NCBI RefSeq assembly: GCF_000764305.2 | Contig: NW_025937381.1 | Location: forward strand, 331,571 to 395,570 | Length of the DNA stretch: 64,000 bases | From: Hyalella azteca | Lineage: Eukaryota > Arthropoda > Malacostraca > Amphipoda > Hyalellidae | Reading direction: 5' to 3' | In this document: positions 1 through 11,621 of the stretch, piece after piece | Layout: every line of letters begins with the position of its first letter | Numbering within the stretch: position 1 is the stretch's first letter | Notes under the pieces: model-generated | Database searches by the model: none | What the model was told of the DNA's origin: nothing | Seen by the model: the letters and a program-made list of their open reading frames with translations, nothing else | Position numbers and translations under genes: made by a program

Positions 1-156
1 TAATATGAATATCTTATATACCGGTATATAAGATATATAATATCTTAGATGTAATTTCTTATATAATATGCATGAATATCTTATATTCACTAATATATTA
101 GCTTTAATTTTTCCTACGTCTTTTTATACTCAGATATTTTGCATATGTTTGTATAG

Positions 157-321
157 GCGCAGGCCCCGGACGACCTGTCGGTGCGGCGTGGGGACTGGAT
201 ATACGCAGACCTCAGCAACCAGACGGTGGACGGTTGGCTGTGGGCGTTCGCCCCCAAGACCCGCAAGTGCGGCTTCATCCCTAAAGCCTACGCCAGACCC
301 CCGGCCATGACGTCACTGTGA
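157..321 (+). CDS. C-terminal exon of an SH3-domain protein (partial)
   Basis: The frame starting after the AG at 155-156 reads 54 codons to a TGA at 319-321. The peptide looks like the second half of an SH3 domain: an acidic DDLSVRRGDW stretch, a conserved GWLWAFAP segment, then GFIPKAYA, followed by a short tail ending PPAMTSL. SH3 domains bind proline-rich peptides in signalling or cytoskeletal scaffolds. The rest of the protein lies upstream of the window. A second AG at 161-162 would shorten the exon by two codons without changing the frame. The tail resembles what I recall of insect multi-SH3 scaffold proteins such as Dlish/Vamana, but I cannot confirm that, so no symbol is given. The last coding bases, including the stop codon, are the first unit of the minisatellite that follows. 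The SH3 identity is fairly firm; the exact gene is open. Confidence 0.72.
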   Translation, partial: AQAPDDLSVRRGDWIYADLSNQTVDGWLWAFAPKTRKCGFIPKAYARPPAMTSL

Positions 322-571
322 CGTCAGACCCCCCGGCCATGACGTCACTGTGAAGTCAGACCCCCAGCCATGACGTCACTGTGAAGTCAGACCCCCAGCC
401 ATGACGTCACTGTGACGTCAGACAACCGAACATGACGTCACTGTGACGTCAGACCCCCGGCCATGACGTCACTGTGACGTCAGACCCCCGGCCATGACGT
501 CACTGTGACGTCAGACCCCCCAGCCATGATGTCACTGTGAAGTCAGACCCCCGGCCATGACGTCACTGTGA
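290..571 (+). repeat. 31-bp minisatellite seeded by the SH3 gene's stop-codon region, rich in TGACGTCA
   Basis: About nine tandem units with a 31-bp period. Each repeats the last coding bases of the SH3 exon (RPPAMTSL plus stop) and a 5-base linker. The centre of almost every unit is the palindrome TGACGTCA, the consensus cAMP-response element, and several unit junctions form a second one (TGTGACGTCAG). By eye there are about 13 octamers in 280 bp. The array lies in the 3' untranslated region because the first unit carries the stop. Confidence 0.9.
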
Positions 572-1886
572 CGCTCTCAACTGTAGATTACTGTACAGTC
601 AACGTAACTGCGAGCTTTCCCCATGAAGGCTGCGTGTAGACTTCTTTGAAGCCGAATGTGATTTTAACAATATTTTAAGATGAGCCTTTATTACATAACC
701 TGTAATAGAAATGTGAAGCCTGCAACGGGCGCGACTAAAAGATTGCAGCTCAAGACTCTGGACTTATGTGCCGTCTTCGAGTGTAAGTCGAGTTCTGTTT
801 CTTGGGCTCATGCATGTTGTTCGATATTTTGTGATAAAAAAAATTGCGATAGAGTGTGAAACTTGCGGTATTTGCTGAATGTGTATTGATATATTTTCTG
901 TGCCAGCTTGCTTTTGAGCGCGCTGCGTGCCGTGATGCGTGGTGCAATCTGTGGTGCTAACACAAATTTCGGTGCGCAACGTATTAATGATCTAGTGTTA
1001 TCAGAAAGGCTGATAACTTATGAAGATGTTGTGTGTATCTCCTGCGAAACTAATGTTATCCTACAATCGTATGGCTCGAAAATGTCGGCCCTTCGCTTAC
1101 GAGAAAACATATAATAATATTTTATGAATTACGGTACTCGATATTATTAATGATCATTGGATTTAAGCTATCCTGCTCGGAAATAATACGAACATAAAAC
1201 ATATCGTAGAAAGAAAAGCAACGCTTTGAATCGCTTTGAATATATTTAGTTGTGCATAATTTATTATCAGTGCCTTATCAGTCGAAGAAACAAAGAGCTA
1301 CAATCATGAGTAACTCACGTACTGTGATCACGCGTACGAATAGCACGCATACAAGCTGTTCATTTCTGTAGTCTCGTATCGGAGGGAGATGTCGTGTGAT
1401 CATTTGAACAGATGTCGTGTTGAACAGATCTCCGTGTAACGGTTTTGTGATGGCTTACAATATTAAGTGATGATTTAAATAGAGAACTTTCTAATAAGCA
1501 AGAGCACTTGGAAAATGGTCATATGTGCGTTACGACCGGTTAGACTTTAGAGGACATCTCTCTAGCGTATATATGTAACTGCGCATGTTTTTGTTTCACT
1601 GTTAAGGTAGTTGCTAAGGAATGTTGTATGATAAAATTTTAAGATATTATCTTCGACGATAACGAGTCTTCGGTCACTGAAATTGACGAGGTTATCAAAC
1701 TTATCAGTGAAGCCTTGCAAAGCTATGAGTATTGTATTGTTAATTTTTCTCTAGTGCTTCATGTTCAAAGGTTACGCAAAGTCTGTGCTCGTGGAACTTA
1801 AAAAACTTGAGTTTTTTCAAAATTGAAGTATTGACTGGTGCTGCTATGAAGCCGATATCGCCTTCGACTACGGAATTTCCCATCGT
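572..1886 (+). other. Probable 3' UTR / downstream flank of the SH3 gene
   Basis: No credible coding exon is seen. The sequence is AT-rich with scattered stops in all frames. It may be 3' untranslated sequence of the SH3-protein gene, because the nearest clear AATAAA signals are at 2145-2150 and near 2335. The end of the transcript is not resolved. Confidence 0.35.
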
Positions 1887-2040
1887 GTTTGTGTGGTGGT
1901 GATGCCCTCAGTTTTGTGTGGTGGTGATGCCCTCAGTTTTGTGTGGTGGCGATGCCCTCAGTTTTGTGTGGTGCTGATGCCCTCAGTTTTGTGTGGTGGC
2001 GATGCCCTCAGTTTTGTGTTGTGGTGATGCCCTCAGGTTG
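1887..2040 (+). repeat. 25-bp minisatellite, six copies
   Basis: Units begin GATGCCCTCAGTTTTGTGTG and recur at 1901, 1926, 1951, 1976, 2001 and 2026, an exact 25-bp period with few substitutions. Confidence 0.93.
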
Positions 2041-2502
2041 TGTGTTTGAGTTCCCAAAAATCGATTTTAGGAAACGATAATGGTTGCATTACATGCAGCT
2101 TCAGGGGCGAACTGCATGTGTGGCGCAGGATCTGCATTAATTTAAATAAATAAATTAATGTCTCTGTGTTTGATTAACGAGATTCACAATAATTGCTTGT
2201 GTGCGTGTTTAATTAGTAGTCAATTGAAAGTACTATGTAAAAAATCATTAGATGTCTGACCCTTTACGGTCATTAAAAAAAACTGCTCTTAAAAGATATC
2301 ATTCCATATGTACGTGTGCCACGATAGTTGTCTAAATAAATGTTATTCTTAATTAAACAATCTGCTCTTTGTTTTTTTATTCATCATACTAAAGTTTGGA
2401 TTTTTAGCTCCACTTTGGGTATTTTTGATCGATGTCAAGAGGTGACCAACGTACGTAGCCTGCATGTCCTTATATTTTGTACCAGGAATTACCCCCAAGT
2501 TC
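2041..2502. other. AT-rich spacer, nothing recognised
   Basis: Contains AATAAA at 2145-2150 and a stretch of short open frames without family resemblance. No splice-bounded exon was found. Confidence 0.4.
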
Positions 2503-2652
2503 TTTTTAGCGCATTTTCTTATTTATGGAAAAAATGCCCTGTTGTGCTCGCCATGTCCGTCCGTCTGTCCGTCCGTGACTTCATGTTTTCGTCGACGAGA
2601 AAATGCGCTCTCTGTCACTCACTGCAGTGGGTACTGAGTTATATTTTTTTGT
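2503..2652 (-). repeat. Dispersed short element, copy 1 (AGCGCATTTTCTC family)
   Basis: About 150 bp bounded by TTTTTAGCGCATTTTCT on one side and a CACTGCAGTG palindrome followed by GTACTGAGTTATA on the other. Internally it has an inverted pair AGCGCATTTTCT / GAGAAAATGCGC and a pyrimidine run of CCGT/CTGT type. The same block occurs in the opposite orientation at 5181-5316 and 30447-30610, and as a fragment at 47803. It looks like a non-autonomous mobile element (MITE- or SINE-like). Confidence 0.75.
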
Positions 2653-3505
2653 GTTATGACTGAGCAAGTCGTCACTATACAGAAAGTGTGGACGTAATTA
2701 GATAAAATTGGTCCTAAAAAAACTTTCCCACACATTAGTCATCTTGGCAATAATCACTCTGATACTACTCCGAGTTGAAGACAATAATTCTATTGAGTTC
2801 TAAACAATATATTACGCTAAAATTTCTATTTGAACGGTATGTAGAATTTAGCGAAAACAATGCTTAAATTTGCTGCAGAAAACGTGCTGCAAACTGTACA
2901 AAGAGTAATTTCTGATAAAGATTTAAGAACAAATTTTTTGCCCCCTTCTACTAGTAACTCAAATAAATAACGGGAAAATCATCACTTTAATGAACATCAC
3001 GGGAGTACATTTCATTTTAAACATGATGAGTGTTTCTTATATATATACATATATTTTGCTATAAGTAAAAGGTTTTATTGTCAAGTATCATAATTAGGAA
3101 AAATTATGACGTATACAAAAAAAAAACATTTAACTTGCAGATTAGAAATCTGTATTATAATGCAGAGAATTCTTTGGTATTTGAGCAGAGTAAATTAGCG
3201 TGTATGCGAATACTTTTATTTACGTACGTCAATACTTCTGGAAGTTTACTACTAAATGAGTTTGTTTGCTCATACTCAATTTGACGATCTTTTTCCTGCT
3301 CGTCGACACTAAGCAATGCGACTTATTCGGTCAGAAAGGCTGTTAATGGCCCGTGGCCACTTTAAGTCACAGCTGACCCTGACCATTCGGGCCACGCAGC
3401 TGAGGATTAGCGAGCTTGCCCTTGATGAACCACTTTCATATTACGTCTAACGAAAAAAAAGTAACATAAAGTATAAGGCATACAATTTCTGCGAAGACAC
3501 TTTAA
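2653..3505. other. AT-rich spacer without recognised features
   Basis: Only short unconserved frames and A/T runs are visible; I see no gene or ordered repeat here. Confidence 0.4.
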
Positions 3506-3799
3506 CAGTCTCATTAGGTTATAAGTCTTATCAGGTTAGCAGTCTCATTAGGTTGGCAGTCTTGTTAGGTTAGCAGTCTCATCAGGTTGGCAGTCATATA
3601 TTAGGTTATAAGTCTCATCAGGTTATCAGTCTTATTAGGTTAGCAATTTCATTAGGTTAGCAGTCCCATTAGGTTAGCAGTCCCATTAGGTTAGCAGTCT
3701 CAGTAAGTTAGCATTATCATTAGGTTAGCAGTCTTAAAAGGTTTGCAGTCTCATTAGGTTCGCCTCATCAGGCTGGCTGTTTTCGTTAGGCTAGCAGTC
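3506..3799 (+). repeat. 17-bp minisatellite (TTAGGTTAGCAGTCTCA)
   Basis: Roughly sixteen degenerate tandem units of AGGTTAGCAGTCTCATT. Units vary at several positions and some are shortened or extended. The unit contains TTAGG, the arthropod telomere pentamer, but it is not arranged as pure pentamers. Confidence 0.88.
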
Positions 3800-5180
3800 A
3801 CCGCCCCTAGAGGCGGTGTTCACTGTTCAATCAGGCGGTGTTGAAGGCGGTTTCAATCAGTAATTGAACATTCGCAAGTCATGTCGCTAATTAAAACAAC
3901 CGTAAGGCGTTCATATCACGCGAACAATGACTTCAGTAAATGAGCTTTTATATCGAAGAATGCAGAACAATAATGAAAGTCCAAAATTTAATGATAGGCT
4001 AGGTGTTATGGAGTTAGGTTCTTTATAGTATGCTCGAGGCCATTGCAGTTTTCCTACCGCTTGCCTCTGCTGAATTTACTAAGTAGACTTGTAAGGAGTG
4101 TCATAATACTCGTAAGATTACTTACTCTAAACAACTTCCGTAACACGAAACAAAATGAGTTAAAATAGAATTTTTTCTCATATGATGAAGTTGATCTGTT
4201 AAATAGTGAAACTTTGTGCCATGAGACGGATAGCCTTGGAAAACTGTGCTTTGGCTTTATCAATAAAAACGGTAGTGGGCTCGCTACTTATCCCTTCTCC
4301 AAAATCATGGACGATGCTAGTAATTTATTTGTAACTTGTTTTACCGCTGTATCCTGTGTATTAAAGAAGTACATTATTATCTTTCATGGTTTTTAACCTG
4401 AATCTCTCACTGAATTCTTTGTGTATCATGTAGCTCTTTGACTCAATATGGATCAGACACAATCCACATTTGAGAATATTGTCTTCAGCAACTTTCGTAC
4501 CGTGGATACGAAATAAGTATGTGTATGAAAAAATGGAGCGTCTATGGAGAGCTCAGAGTAAGAGTGAAACTAATTAGTGTCAAGGGCATTTTTTATTAGA
4601 ATGCAGGGTATATGTGTGGTGTAATGAAACAGTACCATAAATTGAGTACAATACTTAATTCATGGTTTTAAGCAACCATCAAGCGTAACTAAAAACGCTC
4701 AATGATACTTTAGCACATGTATAATGGTGAGAGGTGCGCACAATCAACGGCACGAGAAAACTTTCAATTTAGCTTGGCCAACTTCGAGTCCTGCAGTCGT
4801 ATGGTAGAGATGAAAAAGTTCTTTGTTCAATTATAATTTCTAGTCGGCCTTGTATTGGGCAATCAGTGCAGTGTTATGGTTTTTTGTTAAAAACGTGTTG
4901 CGCGCTTCGTCCTTGCACACCGCGTGTGTTTCACTAGTGCGGGAATAAAGGCAACCTATATAAGCTTTAGTTAGCATAGTTCGACTTTTTAATAAGATTT
5001 CATGTCCACAAATAAGAACATGAAAGTTTTTCGTGACTTTGTGCGTACGGGAGGGGAATGAACGTAGACAGTTCTGCCGCATTGATATTCTTGGGCGTGG
5101 TGAGTGGACTTCACGTCAAAAAAAAGGCAAGTCGACTCCACGTCAAAGTAAAAAAAAAAAACAGAAATTGGGCTCGACGT
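3800..5180. other. Intergenic spacer with GTGGACTCCACGTC-like words
   Basis: No gene is supported. Near 5105 and 5127 (and again at 5325, beyond the next element) there are similar words of the form GTGGACTCCACGTC, embedded in A-runs. Otherwise AT-rich. Confidence 0.35.
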
Positions 5181-5316
5181 AAAAAAATATAACTCAGTAC
5201 TCACTGCAGTGAGTGACAAAGAGCGCATTTTCTCGTCGACGAAAACTTGAGGTCACGGACGGACATGGCGAGCACAAAAGTGCATTTTTTCCATAAATGA
5301 GAAAATGCGCTAAAAA
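5181..5316 (+). repeat. Dispersed short element, copy 2
   Basis: Reverse-oriented relative of 2503-2652. It runs from AACTCAGTACTCACTGCAGT to GAGAAAATGCGCTAAAAA, with the same internal AGCGCATTTTCTC / GAGAAAATGCGCT inverted pair. Confidence 0.78.
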
Positions 5317-6371
5317 TGGGAAGTGGACTCCACGTCGATGAAAAACGACGGTGGTTACACACACTCTGTAATAACTTGATCGGGTTCTTCACCAAGGCAG
5401 TTTATAAAGAGTTTTCGTCGGAGTATTAATGAAGACTTGTTCCCACAAGCATTTATTCAAATAAAGTTTATTTACAGCACAGTTGAATAATAGGTTGAAA
5501 TTGGCATACGGGACACGCATCTGAATAGGCAGGAGGCTAACTAACCCGTCGCACACACTACCACCTTCGAGGTAACCTTCGGTCTTGACACTACATTATG
5601 GAAAACCCGCTATTTTGTTAGAAATAGTCCTTACACACTCCAAGTGATCTGAAAAACTGACAGTGTTGGCATGAACGCCCACAAGGCCTTGGGTTTAGAT
5701 TTTTGGAGCTCAGTTCCAGTATACGAAATTCATGTCGCGGTTTCATATTTTGGTTTTGTCTTACATAAATTTAAGCGCTACTGGCCTCATATTGTGATCC
5801 AAATACTATTTTACTAGAAAATTTTTGCATGGTATTCTATATCCAACGAAGTATTATTAATTGATAATGGTGTCATTATTATTATTATACTAATTTGTTT
5901 TCGAAAATGGATCGATTGGAAAATCCTTGTGTACTTCCGGAGTGGGATACCTACAAACCATGTCAGAAGCAAGATGCTCCAATATTTTAATAAACTGTTT
6001 CAAGTTCGCAGAAATACTTTTCAGCAGAAAGTACGCAATAGAAGTGCAATAAAATGAATAGATCAAGACAGATTTGACTCAAAATATACAGCGGCAAACG
6101 AATCTCCAAGCCGGTTATCAACTGAGTCTCGCAGTCACGTTATAACTCTAGTGACCGTTGTGTCTTTCGATGATGAATAAGAAATATTCACCGTAGATTA
6201 CGAGTCTTTTTTTTTTTTTGTCGAAAGCATCGCTCATACCATATGAGTCGGTTGACCCGTTTTGCAAAGAAACGTTATGCAGATCTGAATAATACTATCA
6301 CTAAGGCGCTATAATATTCAGAAATTTACGAAACTGAGGCATTGGATATTTTCAGCGATATTTCACTATGT
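5317..6371. other. Spacer upstream of psi-A
   Basis: I looked for SDR exon 1 and exon 2 relics belonging to psi-A here and found none. A T-run lies near 6210. Confidence 0.35.
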
Positions 6372-7231
6372 TGGCGACATGGTTGTTTAGTGACAGGCAA
6401 GGTAAAATCTGATTGTCAGCGTATCGAGCAAGAAAACGTCGACGACTGCGTTATCTCATTGTCCAAGAAGGTCTCCGAGAGAATGGATAGTAGTGTTTTT
6501 TTTTTATTCGGAGAGAATCGTAGAAGTGCTAGAGAAATTTATTTTGGAATGCATCTTCATTTGAAAATTCCTGATTAAATCCAGTCTGCATCATCAAGTT
6601 GTAGTATCCCAAAATAGGAGCAACTCAAGTTAACTTTTATTTAAGGTTATTATATATTACATTAGATTACTACATTATCTTAATTATTCATTAGATTACG
6701 CCCTCCTCTTGTTTGAAGGCCACATTGTGTTCTGGAGCGTCGTGAACAACGCGGGCATCGGCCAATACGGCGACTTCGAGTTCCTGTCCACCTCGCAGTT
6801 CAGGAGAACATTCGAGGTGAACTCCCTGGGGCCCGTTATGATCACGAAGAAGTTCCTGCCCCTGCTGCGGGAGGCCGGCGAGGGCAGGGTGGTCAACGTT
6901 GCGTCTTTGGGGGGTGTGGTACCGGTACCCAGCTGAGTTATGATTTAACTAACTTAAAATGTTAATTGAAGGAGGCATGAAGTTAAGTAACTAAAATCCA
7001 TTGTTCTTTGCGACTATTAATTCTACGAATTTCATGCGGACGCGCCTCGTCTACCGTTGTTCATGCAGGCATCATCGCCCACTGCATGAGCAAGCACTCT
7101 TTGGTGACGCTCAAGGGCGGGCGAGACGCTGCGAGGTGCGGCCCTGCAATACCTCAATGCATTCTATTGTGCCTGGCTTCTGCAGGTAATATGATCACAG
7201 TACAACAACTGAGGTATTCATAGCCGTCTTC

Positions 7232-7287
7232 TCATTTCGAACTTTAGAAATGAGGAGTCATTTCGAACTTTAGAAATGAGGAGTCGA
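7232..7287 (+). repeat. Two-copy tandem repeat with internal palindrome
   Basis: Two adjacent copies of CATTTCGAACTTTAGAAATG plus AGGAGT. The unit is itself a near-palindrome (CATTTC ... GAAATG). Confidence 0.7.
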
Positions 7288-7289
7288 AA

Positions 7290-8888
7290 TGTTTAAGTTG
7301 CCCCCAGAGTTTTAAAACAAAGATTATTTTAGACCGGTACAACTCTAGATCAGGCTAAGCAAGGTTCTTCATAGTAAGTATTTAATAGTGAGAAGAGCAT
7401 TGGCTCCTCTGAAATGTGCAGCTAATTACTTGAAAATAACTGTATGGTGTGAATCTATGTTAAAATAGAAAAGTTTTAAGATAAAATAATATTATATGTG
7501 ATAAAATCTTTCAACTTTCAGTAATTTTTACAGATCGAATAAACTAAAAATTTACTCGTTTTGAATGAAAATTTAATTGATTCTGCTGTGACACTAATTT
7601 TACATTAAGCTACTTAATTATCTTTAGATTGTCCTTTATTTGAATTCATTATTTATTGAAGAAAGAACAAAATTTGTTTATGTCGAAGATTGTCTATGCT
7701 GTACTCGCTATAATGAATTAAAGATGCTTAATTATTTAATGATATATTTAATGATGCATGTATATCAAACATTAAGATTTGGGACCTTCCGTTATGTTCA
7801 ACATAGGATAATAATTTGATATCGCCAATAATTATCATTTCAGATTAATTTGCTCATGAAATAATAGAATTTACATCTGTTTAAATAATACTAATTTTCA
7901 ATTTGTTTCGCGGGTTTGAATTTTTCATGATTGTAAATGCAAAACTTTATGAAATCTGAGTTTCTTATCAGAGTGAAAATTTATTACGCCTGTTATTTAG
8001 AATAAAGGAAAACTATTTGAGGTGGCAAATCTGAGAAGTTGGCATATTTTCCTGATCTTTGCGAACACGTATTTTTGTATGCTTTATATCTCTGTTTGCC
8101 GGGCCAACATTAACTGCATTTCGCAAAAAAAAACAGTAATAAAAAATTTACAAATTTTCTAAAACCATTTTGGATACATTAGCTGTTGATGAACTCTAAT
8201 ACATTAAGTACCTAATGACTTTGTACGTACACTAACGTGGTTACTAAACTTCCCAGAACAACTTTGGAGTTTATACACTTTACCAATGTCAAAGATATTA
8301 AATCATAGGATGTCAAATTCTTTTTTATTTAATTGAAGCTGGAATAAGATTAATGTTTTAGCATGAATTTGATAAGAAAACATCAAATTTCATCCAAATT
8401 TTACCAAAATACCTAAAAATTTTATTTGCAAGGCTAAAAACAAGAAGCTCACTGACGAGGCAAAAACATTTAACCAAAATTCATTTAAAATAGTTATAAT
8501 CTAGTCAAAATTCTTTTTCATAACGTCTGTCATAGATGGATAACAATAAGAGAGATATTTACAGTTTCCAGTCAGTTTACAGTCTTGTTATTGGATTCTT
8601 ATTCACGATGCAATAACGGCAAGCGCTGTATGTCGGGTTTTCAAACCACGTGTTTGTGATGGACGAGGATGGCTGAAGCCAACTGGAGCATTTGAAACTA
8701 TAATAACAACACTGCGTAATTAGTTACTGCGATATTTTTAAAATACGCAATAAAGCAGGTATTAATAGATATAAACATATTAATACAATAAGAACACCTT
8801 TAATAGAGTTGATATTTTTCAAATAATGATTATTGAATAATGACGTAATCATCCCAAAACTTCATCCCGATTGCTGCAATTCTAGCAG
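7290..8888. other. AT-rich stretch inside psi-A, no exon 6 found
   Basis: This interval should hold exon 6 between the exon-5 and exon-7 relics. No match to the VWQEAP / EVIDDLVHAV signature of exon 6 is visible, so the exon appears deleted. Confidence 0.4.
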
Positions 8889-8984
8889 GTGCGCTACATG
8901 CCGCACTGGTTGACGAAGCTGTCCTGCTTCCTGTGTTGTGTTTGTCCCTCTGAGCTCGTCGACTACATGGCTTGTCCTCCGCTC

Positions 8985-9235
8985 ACAGTGAAGCCCTGAT
9001 GTGCCTAGACACGTCCACAGTGAAGCCCGGATGCGCCTAGACACGTTCACAGTGAAGCCGGGATGTGCCTAGACACGTTCACAGTGAAACCCGGATGCGC
9101 CTAGACACGTTCACAGTGAAGCCCTGATGTGCCTAGACACGTTCACAGTGAAGCCCGGATGCGCCTAGACACGTTCAGAGTGAAGCCCGGATGCGTCTAG
9201 GCACGTTCACAATGAAGCTGGGATACGTTTTATTT
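8985..9235 (+). repeat. 32-bp minisatellite growing from psi-A exon 7
   Basis: About seven to eight units of ACAGTGAAGCCCGGATGCGC plus CTAGACACGTTC, period 32 bp. The first unit overlaps the last codons and stop of exon 7. The same repeat follows SDR-1 exon 7 at 24730-25050. Confidence 0.92.
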
Positions 9236-9456
9236 GAAGCCAAAATGCGCCTAGGTTCGTACACATGCGAATCTGAGATGCGACTCGACATGACAACTGA
9301 CGCAGTGTACTGAGTGAAATAGTGAATGTACTCGTAGTGCACTGAGCGATACACTGCATGCACTGCACACTGTAGGGAATAGGCGCAGTCTGCAGTTCAC
9401 AGCACAATTAAGCAGCTTATGACCTTATGATGAGTTTAGGACTTCGTAGTCCAAGG

Positions 9457-10625
9457 TCAAGCTGATGCTGCGCCTTCGTCGTCCTCCGTCTCCGAGTCGT
9501 CGCTAGGCAGGTCACCCCGGCCTCGGATCCCGGATGGAACGTTGGACGTATTCCGTCTGTTTGCCCTCCTATGGGCCAGCTGATGCAAGATGCTGTTGCT
9601 TGTCACTTGCTGAGAGTAGTTTCCCCCTACTGGACAATCCGGGATCTTCTTCAGAAACTTATCCAGTTGCCTCTTGAAAGTCGCAAGGGTAAACTCCCCT
9701 CCTCTCAGCACCTTTGGTAAGGCGTTAAACAGCCTTGATCCTACCACGGATAGTGATCCCTCTCGTAGAGTCTGTACTCTGGCCGCGGCTCGGTTATTGA
9801 ATGGGGGAATCCTGCAGTCTGCCCCTCCTTTCGTTTTCACAGTCTGCCTGCACAGTCAGCCAGTCCGGTTTTCATCTTCCAAGTGTAGGGTATGATATAC
9901 CTCTCTCTTCTCCTCTCCAGTGAGTACATGCAGTCCCAGGCATTTCAGCCTTTCCCAGTAGTTCAGGTCCAGCTCCATCCTGCCGCTGATGCGGCATGAG
10001 GGACCGCATCAGCGCACCGCACCCTCCTTGAGCGGCGCCCAAAGCTGACAGCAGTATTAAAGATTGGGGAGCACTAGGGCTCAGAAGAGTGTAATCATTG
10101 GTGCTGCTTCTCTTATTCGAAATGTCCGCCAGATCCACCCCATCCTTCGTCTCCCTCGCGCAACTATTTCCTCGATGTGGTCATCGAACGTGGCTTCAGT
10201 ACACATCAACACTCCGAGACCTCGAACTAGTTGCTTCTTTTCAATTTCTGTGTCATCCGATGCGAAGTAGCGACGTGGAATCCCCATCTCTGTGCCAACT
10301 CTGTATCTCATTACTTCGAACTTTGTGCCGTTGAATTGCATGTTATTCGCTAGGGCCCAATCATAGATTGTCGACAAGTCGTCCTGTAACCTCTCGCAGT
10401 GTGATGTCCTCTGTGATCTTCATCAGCACTCTTGTATCGTTCGCAAATGACGATGTAGATGCGTGGGTAAGTTCTGAGTCGATATCGGCGATGTGGAAGA
10501 TGAAGAGGATCGGTCCAAGCACCGAGCCCTGTAGCACTCCGCTTTTCACTCTCGCTTCTCTCGATCTTGAGTTTCCAATTGCGACAGCTACTAGTCAATT
10601 TGTGAGGAAGTTGTGGATCCACTCT
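9457..10625 (-). pseudogene. Decayed non-LTR retrotransposon reverse transcriptase (3' part)
   Basis: Read on the minus strand, adjacent frames give in order: GVLQGSVLGPILF (RT palm motif), an FANDT box where the family has FADDT, IYDWALANNMQFNGTKFEVM, LGVLMCTEATFDDHI, MGWIWRTFRIRE, and finally FNALPKVLRGGEF...FKRQLDKFL with an acidic C-terminus ending at a stop near 9457. These are the palm, thumb and C-terminal segments of a jockey/CR1-like element polymerase, which would copy its own RNA at a nicked target. At least two frame changes and the Asp-to-Asn change in the catalytic box show it is dead. It is 5'-truncated near 10625, as is usual for LINEs. The exact clade is uncertain. Confidence 0.82.
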
Positions 10626-10640
10626 AACAAGTTCCCTCAC

Positions 10641-11532
10641 AGTGAACGTTGAGCTGCTAGAGTCACCAAAAAAGAGAGTTCCTAAATTGTGTTCAAGATG
10701 TTTGAAATTTCTTCTAAAATAATTACCAGTATTTTCTATCCAAACGAACAGGCATCATCTCAGAATGTTCAAAAAGAATTTTTAATTTGTTCCATTTTTC
10801 GATTGTGCTCGTCATGAATGAAAATTACGATAGAGGCGGCAAACTATTAATGAACGTAAATTTTATCGAACTAATGAATTATGTATAATGATAATTGTAA
10901 GAAAGTAAGTGGGAAAAAACGATATTTTACAGTTTCTCCCATGCAAGGGTTGCTGCTTAAGTGCTCAGCTGATCTGACTAGATGTTTCTGATGCCCAGTG
11001 GCACTGTGGTCATTGCGCATCGTTGAATTTTAAAGCTACATGTTTCTGTGATCAAAAATAAAAATTAGATTTTGTTTTCTGTGCGTATGCAAATTAACAT
11101 CTTTCAGGCTTTCGTCATCCAGCCATGTAGGGATTGAAGCAGAACTGGCTGCATGATTTATCCCTAAGTGTGAATTTCATACATTTTTTGCTGTCGTTGA
11201 TACATTTTGTAGCCACTTGAAAATGCATTTTATTCTTTAAAAAGTTGTCACTGGCTCTAGTAGCGTGAGACTAGACCTTGTCACATAAGTGGCATGCAGT
11301 CGTCGCTTGGAGTTTCCCGAGAGAGGTGCGTGGTCCATAAAAAATTCAACTTCACGGCCATTTTTTCAATGAAATAACTAGAGCCTGTGGTTGTCGTCCG
11401 TTTTCGTTTTTTGTTAGTTTTTGTGTTGTCGTCCGATTAGTTTGTGTGAAGAACGAGCTCAAAAGAAGCGGCCCAACGATGCAATACAAAACCAAGTTTC
11501 GGCGAGTCTAAGCAGGAGCCTTTGTTTTCTAG
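10641..11532. other. Spacer, nothing recognised
   Basis: AT-rich with no conserved frame. No tail or target-site duplication of the neighbouring LINE could be fixed by eye. Confidence 0.35.
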
Positions 11533-11621
11533 AAATTGACGTGCCGTGGCTGACCTTGGGCCTGGAGGCATACGAGCCCTGCTACCTCGAAGAACTCAAC
11601 ATTCTGGCCAAACTGATGTGA
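11533..11621 (+). other. Orphan exon-like segment of unknown gene
   Basis: After a TTGTTTTCTAG acceptor-like site, a GC-richer frame reads IDVPWLTLGLEAYEPC and YLEELNILAKLM to a TGA at 11619-11621, inside otherwise AT-rich DNA. Composition and continuity suggest a terminal coding exon, or a relic of one. I do not recognise the protein, and it does not resemble any SDR exon here. No matching upstream exon was found. Confidence 0.3.

Larger units (their letters stand above)
6372..8999 (+). pseudogene. SDR pseudogene psi-A (SDR-1-like, exons 3, 4, 5 and 7 only)
   Basis: Broken relative of SDR-1. An exon-3 relic at about 6372-6485 keeps an ENVDDCVISL-like stretch but has lost its start. Exon 4 (6719 to about 6915) is almost identical to SDR-1 exon 4 (FWSVVNNAGIG, FEVNSLGPVM, GRVVNVAS), but the donor after it has become GGGGGTGTGG. 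Exon 5 (7069-7185) has the catalytic Tyr codon changed to His (HCMSK) and then shifts frame. Exon 7 (8889-8999) is open and nearly identical to SDR-1 but stops three codons early at TGA 8997-8999. Exons 1, 2 and 6 were not found. Loss of the active-site Tyr, the frameshift and the missing exons make a working enzyme very unlikely. Decay is uneven: exons 4 and 7 are fresh while 3 and 5 are eroded. Confidence 0.85.

Noticed and set aside
68..310. 80-codon frame across the SH3 exon
   Set aside because: It is in the wrong frame; the SH3 signature lies in the frame that ends at TGA 319-321.
3506..3799. Interstitial telomere (TTAGG)n
   Set aside because: TTAGG occurs once per 17-bp unit rather than as consecutive pentamers.
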